NCBI GenBank assembly: GCA_030612165.1
Contig: JAUWOK010000005.1
Span: 1 to 20,368 of the forward strand
Direction: 5' to 3'
DNA: 20,368 bases
Source of the DNA: Dehalococcoidia bacterium
Lineage (GTDB): Bacteria; Chloroflexota; Dehalococcoidia; GIF9; AB-539-J10
Below, piece by piece: positions 1 through 6,673 of the stretch. Numbering within the stretch: the first letter of the stretch is position 1; every line of letters begins with the position of its first letter. A program made the position numbers and the translations under genes. Under the pieces are notes generated by a model. That model was not told the origin of the DNA. It was given only the letters and a program-made list of their open reading frames with translations, and ran no database searches.

Positions 1-484
1 GCCTCCCTCGGCGTACCTGCTTTAGCCAGCCCAGCCACCTCAAATATCACTTCTATAGCCAGAAACAGCAACCCCAGGGGCAAAACAATCTGCACAACAC
101 CCGTGGGAATATGCCAGGTGCCGCTGGCAAACCCCTGGCAAGGCTCATGGTAACCATCTTACCCCCCATCCAGCACATAAAAAGGCTGAACCCGACCATG
201 ATCACATCGGTAACTATCCGCACAATGCGCTGGCGCGCCCGGGAGAAATGGCTGACCACCAGATCCACCCTGATCTGCTTTTCCTCTCTCATCGCCAGAG
301 GCACCGCCAGATAAGTCAGCATAACCACGCCGATCCCTGCCAGCTCTCCCACATCCTTTATGAAGCTGACACCGGCGGTACGGGTAAGCACATCCACCAC
401 CACCAGCACAAAGATAAGAGTAAGGATACCCGCCCCTAACCCGTGAAGCCCCTCGGTAATTTTTTTGAGAACTTTAACCGCCAA
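1..484 (-). CDS. TRAP transporter small permease (DctQ-like), frameshifted, truncated at left edge
   Basis: This is the small membrane subunit of a tripartite ATP-independent periplasmic transporter, which works with the large permease DctM and a solute-binding protein to import organic acids or similar solutes using an ion gradient. The first ~115 residues carry hydrophobic helices near 17-33, 48-62 and 88-105, with the DctQ-like middle stretch VPLAMREEKQIRVDL. In the starting frame the protein derails after MSLARG and stops at 53-55. The -1 frame then gives SGTWHIPTG, VVQIVLPLGLLFLAIEV and an open run to base 1, which is the expected DctQ C-terminal end (TWHIP, then a last helix). Adding one G to the four-G run (plus-strand CCCC at 132-135) joins the frames. 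Start is TTG at 482-484, behind AGGAGGT at 492-498. The partner genes should lie to the left. The family call is firm; whether the frameshift is real or a sequencing error is open. Confidence 0.8.
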
Positions 485-527
485 GGATTTTACCTCCTCT
501 CTGCTTTTATTTGGTCAACTGCCAGCC

Positions 528-557
528 AGTATATTAGACGTAACCGACTATTGTCAA
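528..557 (-). promoter_or_regulatory. Predicted sigma70-type promoter for the dctQ-like gene
   Basis: Read on the minus strand, a perfect TTGACA (plus 552-557) is followed after 18 bases by TATACT (plus 528-533). Transcription would start near 521, leaving a leader of about 37 bases before the TTG start at 484. It is a sequence match only. Confidence 0.55.
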
Positions 558-675
558 TAGGCTTATTCGCCATTACATGAAACCACTTACGTCAGGGATA
601 TAGATACCATTTGAATTCACTGTTCATAAAGCTCGCAGGAAAACTCACGCCCTGCTTCCCCATACTCTATCAACC

Positions 676-704
676 TTGACTTTGGGAAAACAGCGCTGTA
701 TAGT
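676..704 (+). promoter_or_regulatory. Predicted sigma70-type promoter for guaB3
   Basis: TTGACT (676-681) and TATAGT (699-704) are separated by 17 bases, a near-consensus arrangement. The start site would fall near 711, about 27 bases before the guaB3 start, leaving room for the AGGAGA ribosome site. Confidence 0.6.
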
Positions 705-737
705 CTATCCTACTCAACTTGACTCAGGAGAAAGCAC

Positions 738-1883
738 ATGCCTCAACCAAAATTCAAGGAAATGGAACGGGCTTATGGATTTGATGAAGTAGCTATCGCC
801 CCTGGCGATGTTACGGTCAACCCGGATCAGACAGAAATAGGCTTTACTATTGGCCAGTACACGTTCTCTATCCCCATTCTGGCTGCCGCCATGGACGCCG
901 TGGTAAATCCCTCTGTTGCTGTCCAGTTTGGCAAGCTTGGCGGAGTGGCCGTTCTGAACCTGGAAGGGATACAAACCCGTTATGACAATCCCGAAGAAAC
1001 TCTCAACGATATAGCTAAATTCCCACAGAGCGGAGTGACCTCGCTGCTCCAGGAAGTTTATTCCCGTCCCATCAGAGAAGAGCTCATTGAAAAACGAATC
1101 AGGGAGATAAAGGAAAGTGGCATCGTCTGTGCCGCTTCGGTAACGCCAGCCAACGCCAAGCGCATTGCTCCTATAGCCAAAGAGGCAGGAATGGATATCC
1201 TGGTTGTACAGTCAACCGTTACCACGGCACAGCATATCTCCAAAAGCTATAAAGGGCTCGTTCTGGCCGAATTGTGCCGAGAACTATCACTGCCGGTGAT
1301 GGTGGGTAACTGCTGTACTTTCGGAGCCGCCCTGGAGCTAATGCATACAGGCATTGACGGTGTCCTGGTCGGTGTCGGCCCTGGTGCCGCTTGCACTACC
1401 AGAGAAGTACTGGGAGTAGGCGTGCCCCAGGTAACCGCTACCCTGGAATGTGCCGCTGCCAGGGAAGCATACCTCAAAGAAAGCGGCAGATACGTACCCA
1501 TTATCACTGATGGAGGCATTCGCAACGGCGGCGATCTTTGTAAAGCATTCGGCACCGGCGCTGACGCCGTCATGATCGGTTCCCCCTTCGCCCAGGCCAG
1601 GGAAGCCCCAGGAAGGGGTTACCACTGGGGAATGTCTCATCCCCACCCCACCCTCCCTAGAGGAACACGCATCCATGTAGGCATTTCCGCCCCTCTGGAG
1701 CAAATTCTTTTCGGACCTACTTCAGTTACCAACGGGACGCAGAATCTGGTTGGCGCCCTGCGCACCGGGATGGGAATGTGTGGCGCCCATTCCATACGTG
1801 AAATGCACCAGGCAAGAATTATCATCGCCCCGGCTATCAAGACCGAGGGCAAATACCTGCAGCTGATCCAGGGAGCACCCTGA
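738..1883 (+). CDS. guaB3: GuaB3-type IMP dehydrogenase family protein
   Basis: This is a (beta/alpha)8-barrel protein of the IMP dehydrogenase/GMP reductase superfamily. At 381 residues, with no room for the paired CBS domains of ordinary GuaB (~490), it fits the GuaB3 branch seen in actinobacteria, cyanobacteria and Chloroflexota. The catalytic loop is VGVGPGAACTTREVLGVGVP (residues 211-230), with the expected thioimidate-forming cysteine at 219. The phosphate-binding motifs TDGGIRNGGD (257-266) and MIGSPFA (279-285) follow. The N-terminal IPILAAAMDAV (45-55) is the conserved first barrel strand. IMP oxidation to XMP for guanine nucleotide synthesis is likely but not proven for this branch. 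The ATG at 738 sits behind AGGAGA and a good promoter. The gene is apparently monocistronic and convergent with the LysE-like gene. Confidence 0.88.
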   Translation: MPQPKFKEMERAYGFDEVAIAPGDVTVNPDQTEIGFTIGQYTFSIPILAAAMDAVVNPSVAVQFGKLGGVAVLNLEGIQTRYDNPEETLNDIAKFPQSGVTSLLQEVYSRPIREELIEKRIREIKESGIVCAASVTPANAKRIAPIAKEAGMDILVVQSTVTTAQHISKSYKGLVLAELCRELSLPVMVGNCCTFGAALELMHTGIDGVLVGVGPGAACTTREVLGVGVPQVTATLECAAAREAYLKESGRYVPIITDGGIRNGGDLCKAFGTGADAVMIGSPFAQAREAPGRGYHWGMSHPHPTLPRGTRIHVGISAPLEQILFGPTSVTNGTQNLVGALRTGMGMCGAHSIREMHQARIIIAPAIKTEGKYLQLIQGAP

Positions 1884-1898
1884 GCGCCTCGCCTTTAA

Positions 1899-2513
1899 TT
1901 ACAGGAATACCGAGACGATAAACCATATCCCGAATCCGGCAAGAACGAAAGAACAAACAGCAAAGACTATTTTGCGAGTGTGCTCACTCCAGAAACGTTT
2001 CGTCCGGAACACTCCCTGTGAAATGAGTTCCAGCGGGAGGGCAACAAATCCCCATTGCACCACCACAAACAGCACAAGCCCGACAAAACCAAACTCAATA
2101 CCCCGCATAAGCAGGCTCATCCCCACAGTCGCCCAGAAAATATAGAAATACGGATTGACCACCCATACCAGCACGCCAGTGAGGATACTGCTCCCGGGCA
2201 ACCCTTTTCTTTTATCCGCCAGTTTGCCGGTGCTGCGCAGCAGCATAATCCCCATAAGCAACAGCACTATTCCCCCGCCAATACTGGCAATATCTTGAAG
2301 CCTGGCAGAGAATAAAAACGATCCCAGGCCGAAACGGATAAGAACGACAATTGGCACATTAACAAGAGCGATCCCCAGACTCATTAAAAGGCCGGCGTGC
2401 TTGTTCTCCTCCCCCTTAGCGATAGTAGCAACAACAACGGGGCCGGGGGCTATGGTACCAATAAAAGTAACGCCCGCTACCGAGAGCAGATAAAGAACAA
2501 TAGATGCTTCCAC
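1899..2513 (-). CDS. LysE/RhtB family exporter
   Basis: This is a 204-residue membrane protein of the LysE superfamily, whose known members export amino acids or other small solutes. It is mostly hydrophobic, with about six helices. The N-terminal family signature GTIAPGPVVVATIAKGEENK (residues 19-38) is followed by a second helix, a basic loop (STGKLADKRKG, 94-104) and the VNPYFYIFWATVG segment (119-131), which resembles the NPK.....F.. region of LysE proteins. The start is GTG at 2511-2513; no early ATG is available and the ribosome site is weak. It begins 7 bases after the stop of the upstream 256-residue gene, so the two are probably co-transcribed and translationally coupled. The substrate cannot be told from sequence. 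Its 3' end lies 15 bases from guaB3, with no visible terminator between them. Confidence 0.8.
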   Translation of the reverse strand: MEASIVLYLLSVAGVTFIGTIAPGPVVVATIAKGEENKHAGLLMSLGIALVNVPIVVLIRFGLGSFLFSARLQDIASIGGGIVLLLMGIMLLRSTGKLADKRKGLPGSSILTGVLVWVVNPYFYIFWATVGMSLLMRGIEFGFVGLVLFVVVQWGFVALPLELISQGVFRTKRFWSEHTRKIVFAVCSFVLAGFGIWFIVSVFL

Positions 2514-2520
2514 CAGCTAT

Positions 2521-3291
2521 TTAAGAAAGAGAGACCTCTTCCACTTCCTCTTCATCCTCTTCCAGTACCACCCTACCACAATAGGGAAGCTTCACCTCAA
2601 CTGCTCCCTTTCCACGTTTCGCCCTGGCTGGCAAAGCGTCAATCATCTTTCTCAGTTTAAAAACGTCTTCTGCCGACTCGCCAGGAGGTACTATCACTCC
2701 ATCCACTCCCGCCTGCCATAAACAATCAAGCTCCCCTCCCGAGATAGAGGAGGGCAGAATTACCAGGAGAGTCTTGCCCGACAAGTAGATCAGGCGTTGA
2801 TAAAGAATCGCTTGAGCTACTGTGCAAAGCTGCTCGCCGCTGCTATCAACAATTACCCCATCGATATCAATGCCAGCCAGGGATTCAAGCAAATTCCGGT
2901 CCAGGGAAAATTTCACAACGAGAAATCTCCCCATATCTTTATTGCTCAGCCATGACGCGGAAGATTTAAAATCCAGCGCTACAAAGTCGCAACCGATATT
3001 CCCAACAGCCAGAGTTTCCTCCTTCCCTCCCCGCATGAATATCCCTGAAGGAACATCTCCCGCAGCCTTAACCAGCCGGCACAGCTTTTCTTTATCATTG
3101 CCGGGATTAAATATCAATAAAGCATCTGTGCCGCCACCAGACAAAGCCTTGGCGTCCTTCGCCGCTGCCACACCATCTATACCTGCTATAAGCAGCATGC
3201 CCTCTTTTATCGGGGCAGAAACAGGCCGAAAGCCCATAGGTGCCGCCCTACCACGCTTAACCTTGTACAACCTGTCAACAATATGGCTCAT
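2521..3291 (-). CDS. Unrecognised 256-residue protein, barrel-like
   Basis: I do not recognise a named family. The sequence alternates short hydrophobic strands with helices: MLLIAGID, DALLIFNPG, SGIFMRGG, CDFVALDF, RFLVVKFS, IDGVIVDS, TLLVILPSS, VDGVIVPPG. This is the rhythm of a TIM-barrel, and the last strand-loop resembles a phosphate-binding end (WQAGVDGVIVPPGES, 195-209). No signal peptide or membrane helix is apparent, so it is probably cytoplasmic. The C-terminus changes character: a basic patch (ARAKRGKG, 224-231), a short strand-like segment, then an acidic tail (LEEDEEEVEEVSLS). The ATG at 3289-3291 has GGAAGGA upstream. It leads a two-gene unit with the LysE-like exporter and is divergent from the DUF151/atp operon. 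No reaction can be assigned. Confidence 0.75.
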   Translation of the reverse strand: MSHIVDRLYKVKRGRAAPMGFRPVSAPIKEGMLLIAGIDGVAAAKDAKALSGGGTDALLIFNPGNDKEKLCRLVKAAGDVPSGIFMRGGKEETLAVGNIGCDFVALDFKSSASWLSNKDMGRFLVVKFSLDRNLLESLAGIDIDGVIVDSSGEQLCTVAQAILYQRLIYLSGKTLLVILPSSISGGELDCLWQAGVDGVIVPPGESAEDVFKLRKMIDALPARAKRGKGAVEVKLPYCGRVVLEEDEEEVEEVSLS

Positions 3292-3384
3292 CTTATCCTT
3301 CCGTCATAATGCCAGAAAACTACCTGAAAGGACAACCTCTAATGAAAACCACGGCAAAAACCACCACCCGAACAAAAAATAGCA

Positions 3385-3406
3385 ACACCTGTTACCCAAC
3401 AGGTGT
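3385..3406. repeat. Perfect 9-bp inverted repeat in divergent promoter region
   Basis: ACACCTGTT (3385-3393) and AACAGGTGT (3398-3406) form a perfect inverted repeat around a four-base centre, in the 182-base gap between the divergent 256-residue gene and the DUF151/atp operon. The right arm abuts a TATAAT at 3406-3411. It could be a dimeric-regulator operator. On the minus strand the hairpin is followed five bases later by six T's (plus 3374-3379), so an attenuator or terminator is the alternative. Confidence 0.5.
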
Positions 3407-3412
3407 ATAATA

Positions 3413-3441
3413 TTGCTTAAACTTCATCAACTGGTTAGAAT
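3413..3441 (+). promoter_or_regulatory. Predicted promoter for the DUF151-atp operon
   Basis: TTGCTT (3413-3418) and TAGAAT (3436-3441) are spaced by 17 bases, placing a transcript start near 3448 and a ~28-base leader. A perfect TATAAT at 3406-3411 just upstream lacks a good -35 box. It could be a second promoter under control of the adjacent inverted repeat. Confidence 0.5.
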
Positions 3442-3473
3442 TTATGTACAATGGATTATGAGGGGGCGAAACA

Positions 3474-4025
3474 TTGATGAAAGAAATGACGATTGATAGC
3501 ATCCGGGTAAGCTTGATGAATTACCAGCGGGTGGTTATTTTGAAGGAGCAGGATAGTAACCGCATTTTGCCCATCTGGATCGGCGCCTCCGAAGCCGACG
3601 CTATCGCCGTGAAATTACAGGAGGTTGAAGTCGCCCGTCCATTAACACATGACCTGTTATACTCCACCATCTCTACCCTGAATTCCTCAATTGGCTTTGT
3701 GGTGGTCAGTGAACTGCACAATGACACTTTCCACGCCGCAATTTCCTTAAACACCAGTAAGGGACAAATTGAGATTGACTGCCGTCCCAGTGATGCCCTG
3801 GCCCTGGCAGTGCGGGCAAAGGCACCGATATACGTCGAGGAAACAGTGCTGGATAAAGCCGGTATCACTCTTGACGAGGAAGGAGATAAGCCCGTCATTA
3901 ACAACAAAGAGGAAGGGAAAAAGAAACAGGGCAATCTTGATGAGCAGGAAATGAAAGGCCTATCGGCATACAAGGAATTCATAAACACTCTCGACCTGGA
4001 AGATTTTAAGAAGAGGCCGTCCTGA
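3474..4025 (+). CDS. Bifunctional nuclease family protein (DUF151)
   Basis: This is a 183-residue protein of the DUF151/BFN family, whose plant founder was reported to cut both RNA and DNA; bacterial members are mostly uncharacterised. The domain covers about residues 5-130 and shows the family's hallmarks: VVILKEQDSNRILPIWIGASEADAI (20-44), the helix with DLLYSTI, and the signature IDCRPSDALALAVRAKAPIYV (100-120). After it comes a charged, probably flexible tail (131-165) and a short helix LSAYKEFINTLDLEDF. The start is either TTG at 3474 or the adjoining ATG at 3477; AGGGGG lies just upstream and the spacing suits both. It is the first gene of the operon, ending 9 bases before the atpZ-like gene, so it is probably co-transcribed with ATP synthase. 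A functional link is not shown. Confidence 0.87.
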   Translation: MMKEMTIDSIRVSLMNYQRVVILKEQDSNRILPIWIGASEADAIAVKLQEVEVARPLTHDLLYSTISTLNSSIGFVVVSELHNDTFHAAISLNTSKGQIEIDCRPSDALALAVRAKAPIYVEETVLDKAGITLDEEGDKPVINNKEEGKKKQGNLDEQEMKGLSAYKEFINTLDLEDFKKRPS

Positions 4026-4034
4026 AAGCTCACC

Positions 4035-4364
4035 TTGCCAGACACGAGAAAGCCAGTGCAGAAACAGGCAGCAGTTACGCAAATACTTATCGTTGGCTTC
4101 TACGTGGCTTTCAGCCTCCTGATACCAACAGGGATAGGCCTCTGGTTTGATAAAAAAGCCTCCCATGCGTTTCCCTTGTTCACATTGATCGGTCTCGCCG
4201 TGGGCACGACGGTTATGATCTACGGGGTTTACCGCATGGTGCGCCCTTTCCTTCAGGAGGCCAAAGGGAAGGGAAATGAAGAAAAGGTTTGCAGGCCAAT
4301 AAGAAAGCTATTAAAATTATCTCCGACAAAACAGGAAGAGGAGAAGAGACAGGATAATGACTGA
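4035..4364 (+). CDS. atpZ: AtpZ/AtpI-like F0F1 accessory membrane protein
   Basis: This is a 109-residue protein with two membrane helices (about 13-35 and 46-70) and the family pattern PTGIGLWFDKK (31-41) followed by a Pro-containing second helix with TLIGLAVGTT (50-59). It fits the 'ATPase gene 1' family (AtpZ; part of what is loosely called AtpI), which sits at the head of many atp operons. Known roles are help with c-ring assembly and, in alkaliphilic Bacillus, Mg2+/Ca2+ supply. It has an unusually long charged C-terminal tail (about 72-109). The start is TTG at 4035 with only a weak ribosome site, so expression is probably low. Its 3' end overlaps the atpB start by 8 bases, indicating coupling. 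Confidence 0.78.
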   Translation: MPDTRKPVQKQAAVTQILIVGFYVAFSLLIPTGIGLWFDKKASHAFPLFTLIGLAVGTTVMIYGVYRMVRPFLQEAKGKGNEEKVCRPIRKLLKLSPTKQEEEKRQDND

Positions 4365-5286
4365 GAAACCACTCTTGAAACGTTTTCCTATTCTGCGGGT
4401 CATTCTCTTTATCGGGTTGGCTCTGGCGATAGTCAGCTTTATCGGAGGCAGCGTGGGCGCAATGCTCAGGGATTCTTCTCCTCTGGGCTTTCTGGCTACT
4501 TCTCCCCCACAACCGGAACTGCCCGCTGAAAAGCCTTTTGCCAGCCTTTTTATCACCAACACCATGATCGCTTCCTGGATAAGCATCCTGGTGTTATTCG
4601 GCCTGTTTTTCGCCGCCACTCGAAAAATGAAGCTTATTCCGGGAGGCCTCCAGAACCTGGTAGAATTTTTCTGTGAGGTAGCAATAAATTTCATAAATGA
4701 CGTCGCCGGCAAGAAATGGGGCAAGCTTTTTTTTCCTGTATGCTTCACCATCTTTCTATTTGTTCTAACCAACGCCTGGATTGACTTAATCCCTGGATTT
4801 GGAACCATAAAGATGAACGGATTGCCTCTTCTGCGCAACGCTAACAGTGACATCAACGTTCCTTTAATGCTCGCCGCGGTATCTTTCTGCTTTGTGGAGT
4901 ATCAGGGCTTTAAGGCCAAAGGCTCTTCATACTTGAAGAAATTCTTCAATTTTGGCCTCCTGGCATGTGGCTTTAGACAATTATTCTCCGGTAGATTTAA
5001 GAACGGCATTAAGGATACCTTCATGGGTACAGTGGCAGTTTTCGCCGGTTTCATCGAAGGAATAAGCGAGCTGATTCGCGTAATCAGTTTTACCTTCCGC
5101 CTTTTTGGTAATATGATGGCAGGGACAATAGTAGTCATGGTGATGATCTACCTTGTCCCCTGGGTTATCCCCTCGCTATTTTACGGGCTGGAGGCTCTCC
5201 TGGGCTTTGTTCAGGCCCTGATATTTGCCGGATTAACCCTGGGTTTTCTCACGATGGCAGTAACATCTGAGGAAGAAGCCTCCTGA
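4357..5286 (+). CDS. atpB: F-type ATP synthase subunit a
   Basis: This is the 309-residue membrane subunit that forms the two ion half-channels against the c-ring. The essential arginine is in FRLFGNMMAG (R248, residues 247-256), preceded by IEGISELIRVISF (233-245), which matches the expected helix-5 pattern. The last helix carries GFVQALIFAGLTLGFLTMAV (283-302). The protein is longer than the ~270 of E. coli because of an N-terminal helix (about 13-37) and a Pro-rich link (46-60) before the first conserved helix (65-86), and an extra basic loop (185-220). Such extended a subunits occur in Chloroflexota and relatives. The ATG at 4357 lies inside the end of the atpZ-like gene. The next gene, atpE, begins 46 bases downstream. 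Confidence 0.95.
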   Translation: MTEKPLLKRFPILRVILFIGLALAIVSFIGGSVGAMLRDSSPLGFLATSPPQPELPAEKPFASLFITNTMIASWISILVLFGLFFAATRKMKLIPGGLQNLVEFFCEVAINFINDVAGKKWGKLFFPVCFTIFLFVLTNAWIDLIPGFGTIKMNGLPLLRNANSDINVPLMLAAVSFCFVEYQGFKAKGSSYLKKFFNFGLLACGFRQLFSGRFKNGIKDTFMGTVAVFAGFIEGISELIRVISFTFRLFGNMMAGTIVVMVMIYLVPWVIPSLFYGLEALLGFVQALIFAGLTLGFLTMAVTSEEEAS

Positions 5287-5332
5287 CAAACATTCCGTTA
5301 AAAAAAGAAAAGCAGAGAAAGGAGAAAGGAAA

Positions 5333-5575
5333 ATGGACGTGCAAAGTGTGCATGAACTGGCCAGATTACTGGGAGCAAGTTTAGCTATGGGGCTTGGTTC
5401 TCTCGGTCCGGCAATCGGTATTGGCCTGATCGGCCGCAGTGCCATGGAAGCGTTAGGGCGCAACCCTGAGGCAAGAGGCCCCATAATGACCAACATGCTC
5501 TTAAGTATCGCTTTTGCCGAGGCGATAGCCATTTATGCTTTTGTCGTGGCTATCCTGCTCCTCTTCGTTGTTTAA
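5333..5575 (+). CDS. atpE: F-type ATP synthase subunit c (proteolipid)
   Basis: This is an 80-residue hairpin of two membrane helices that forms the rotor ring. Helix 1 has the glycine-rich stripe GASLAMGLGSLGPAIGIGLIG (14-34), the polar loop is GRNPEARG (42-49), and helix 2 carries the ion-binding glutamate E63 in AFAEAIAIYAF (60-70). The Na+-type ligands are absent: the position of the first-helix Gln is I30, and the residue after the Glu is Ala rather than Ser/Thr. Proton coupling is therefore the simple reading. The loop has RNP rather than RQP, a change also seen in mitochondrial c subunits. The ATG has strong purine-rich sites (AAAGGAGAAAGGAAA) immediately upstream, suiting a subunit needed in many copies. 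Confidence 0.95.
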   Translation: MDVQSVHELARLLGASLAMGLGSLGPAIGIGLIGRSAMEALGRNPEARGPIMTNMLLSIAFAEAIAIYAFVVAILLLFVV

Positions 5576-5602
5576 TAATCATAGAAAGGAGAACCGACAT
5601 CC

Positions 5603-6103
5603 GTGGCAGGACTGGGTTTAGATTTACCAACCTTTATCAGTCAGCTTATCAGCTTTCTGATTCTGCTTGCCCTGCTTACCTTTTTCGGTTATAAGCCGAT
5701 CCGCGCCATGCTCGACCAGAGGTCCCGCAAGATAAAGGAAAGTATGGAGCGGGAAGAGGCTACCAAAAAGGAATTCGAGCAAGGCCAGTTAACAGCGCAG
5801 GAGCAGATTAGCAAGGCACGCGAAGAAGGGCAGGGCATAATCACTCAAGCAACACAAATTGGAGGTAAGCTTAAAGAAGAGGCAAGGGGAGAAGCAAGGC
5901 AGGAGGCTCAAGCTATCGTTGATAGAACTCGTGTTGAACTGGAGCGAGAGCGTGATAAAGCAATTGATGACCTGCGCAGGGAATTCGTGGATACCTCCAT
6001 CCTGGCCGCTGAAAAAGTCATTCGGGAAACGCTGGATAAGGAAAAACACCGCTCCCTTATAGAAGAAACATTAAAGGGAAGCGTCACTTTCAAAGAAAAC
6101 TAG
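5603..6103 (+). CDS. atpF: F-type ATP synthase subunit b
   Basis: This is a 166-residue peripheral-stalk subunit that holds F1 against rotation and anchors it to subunit a. It has one N-terminal membrane helix (about 8-28, ending FFGYKPI) and then a long, highly charged helix from ~35 to ~150 rich in E, K, R and Q with Ala/Gln spacing, typical of the right-handed b coiled coil. Only one b gene is present, so a homodimer is expected. The start is GTG at 5603, 12 bases after AAAGGAG. It lies 27 bases downstream of atpE and 10 bases before atpH. Confidence 0.93.
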   Translation: MAGLGLDLPTFISQLISFLILLALLTFFGYKPIRAMLDQRSRKIKESMEREEATKKEFEQGQLTAQEQISKAREEGQGIITQATQIGGKLKEEARGEARQEAQAIVDRTRVELERERDKAIDDLRREFVDTSILAAEKVIRETLDKEKHRSLIEETLKGSVTFKEN

Positions 6104-6113
6104 GAAGAAAGAT

Positions 6114-6653
6114 TTGACAATATCAATTTCGGCCAAAAGATATGCTCAGGCCGTTCTGGAACTGGCTCTGGAACAGCAGGGGCAGGAACGCTGTCAGCAG
6201 GACTTAAGAAACATTATTAGTGAGCTGGAGGACAAAAAGATTATAGCTCTGCTGGAGGATCCTTCTCTTTCTTTGTCCACTAAAGAAGGCATCTTGAAAG
6301 AACGCCTGGGAGAAATACCTCCTCTGTCTCTCAACCTGATGCTTTTGTTGATAAAAAAAGGCAGGCTAAGACGCATAGATGATATATCACGGCAATACGA
6401 TTCACTGCTGGATATCCTCCAGGGTATCCAACGCGCCAGCATCACTACCGCCATACCCCTGGAAGACGACGACCAAAGGAAGGTCTCCCACAGGCTGGAG
6501 GAAATGACAGGACACAAAGTCAGCATCAGTTCGTATTTGGACCCATCTATCATCGGCGGAATCAAGGTCAAAATAGGTGATACACTGCTGGATGGCAGTG
6601 TCCATGGCAAATTAGCATCCCTGAGAAAATACTTGATGGAAAAGGATAATTAA
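6114..6653 (+). CDS. atpH: F-type ATP synthase subunit delta
   Basis: This is a 179-residue OSCP/delta subunit that caps F1 and binds the b dimer. The N-terminal helical domain begins with the family's SAKRYAQAVLELALEQ (6-21), and the C-terminal end shows the diagnostic DPSIIGGIKVKIGDTLLDGS (142-161) followed by GKLASLRKYL. The length is normal. The start is TTG at 6114, with AGGAAGAAAG just upstream. TTG may reduce the yield of this one-copy subunit. Confidence 0.93.
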   Translation: MTISISAKRYAQAVLELALEQQGQERCQQDLRNIISELEDKKIIALLEDPSLSLSTKEGILKERLGEIPPLSLNLMLLLIKKGRLRRIDDISRQYDSLLDILQGIQRASITTAIPLEDDDQRKVSHRLEEMTGHKVSISSYLDPSIIGGIKVKIGDTLLDGSVHGKLASLRKYLMEKDN

Positions 6654-6673
6654 AGTCTAAGAGGCATAACAAG

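Noticed and set aside
1247..1703. Long open frames on the strand opposite guaB3, and similar ones opposite the atp and ntp genes.
   Set aside because: They overlap strongly conserved coding sequence, have Ser/Pro/Arg-rich low-complexity translations and lack ribosome sites; they are antisense shadows.
1884..1898. Terminator between the convergent guaB3 and LysE-like genes.
   Set aside because: Only 15 bases separate the genes and no hairpin with a T run is visible.
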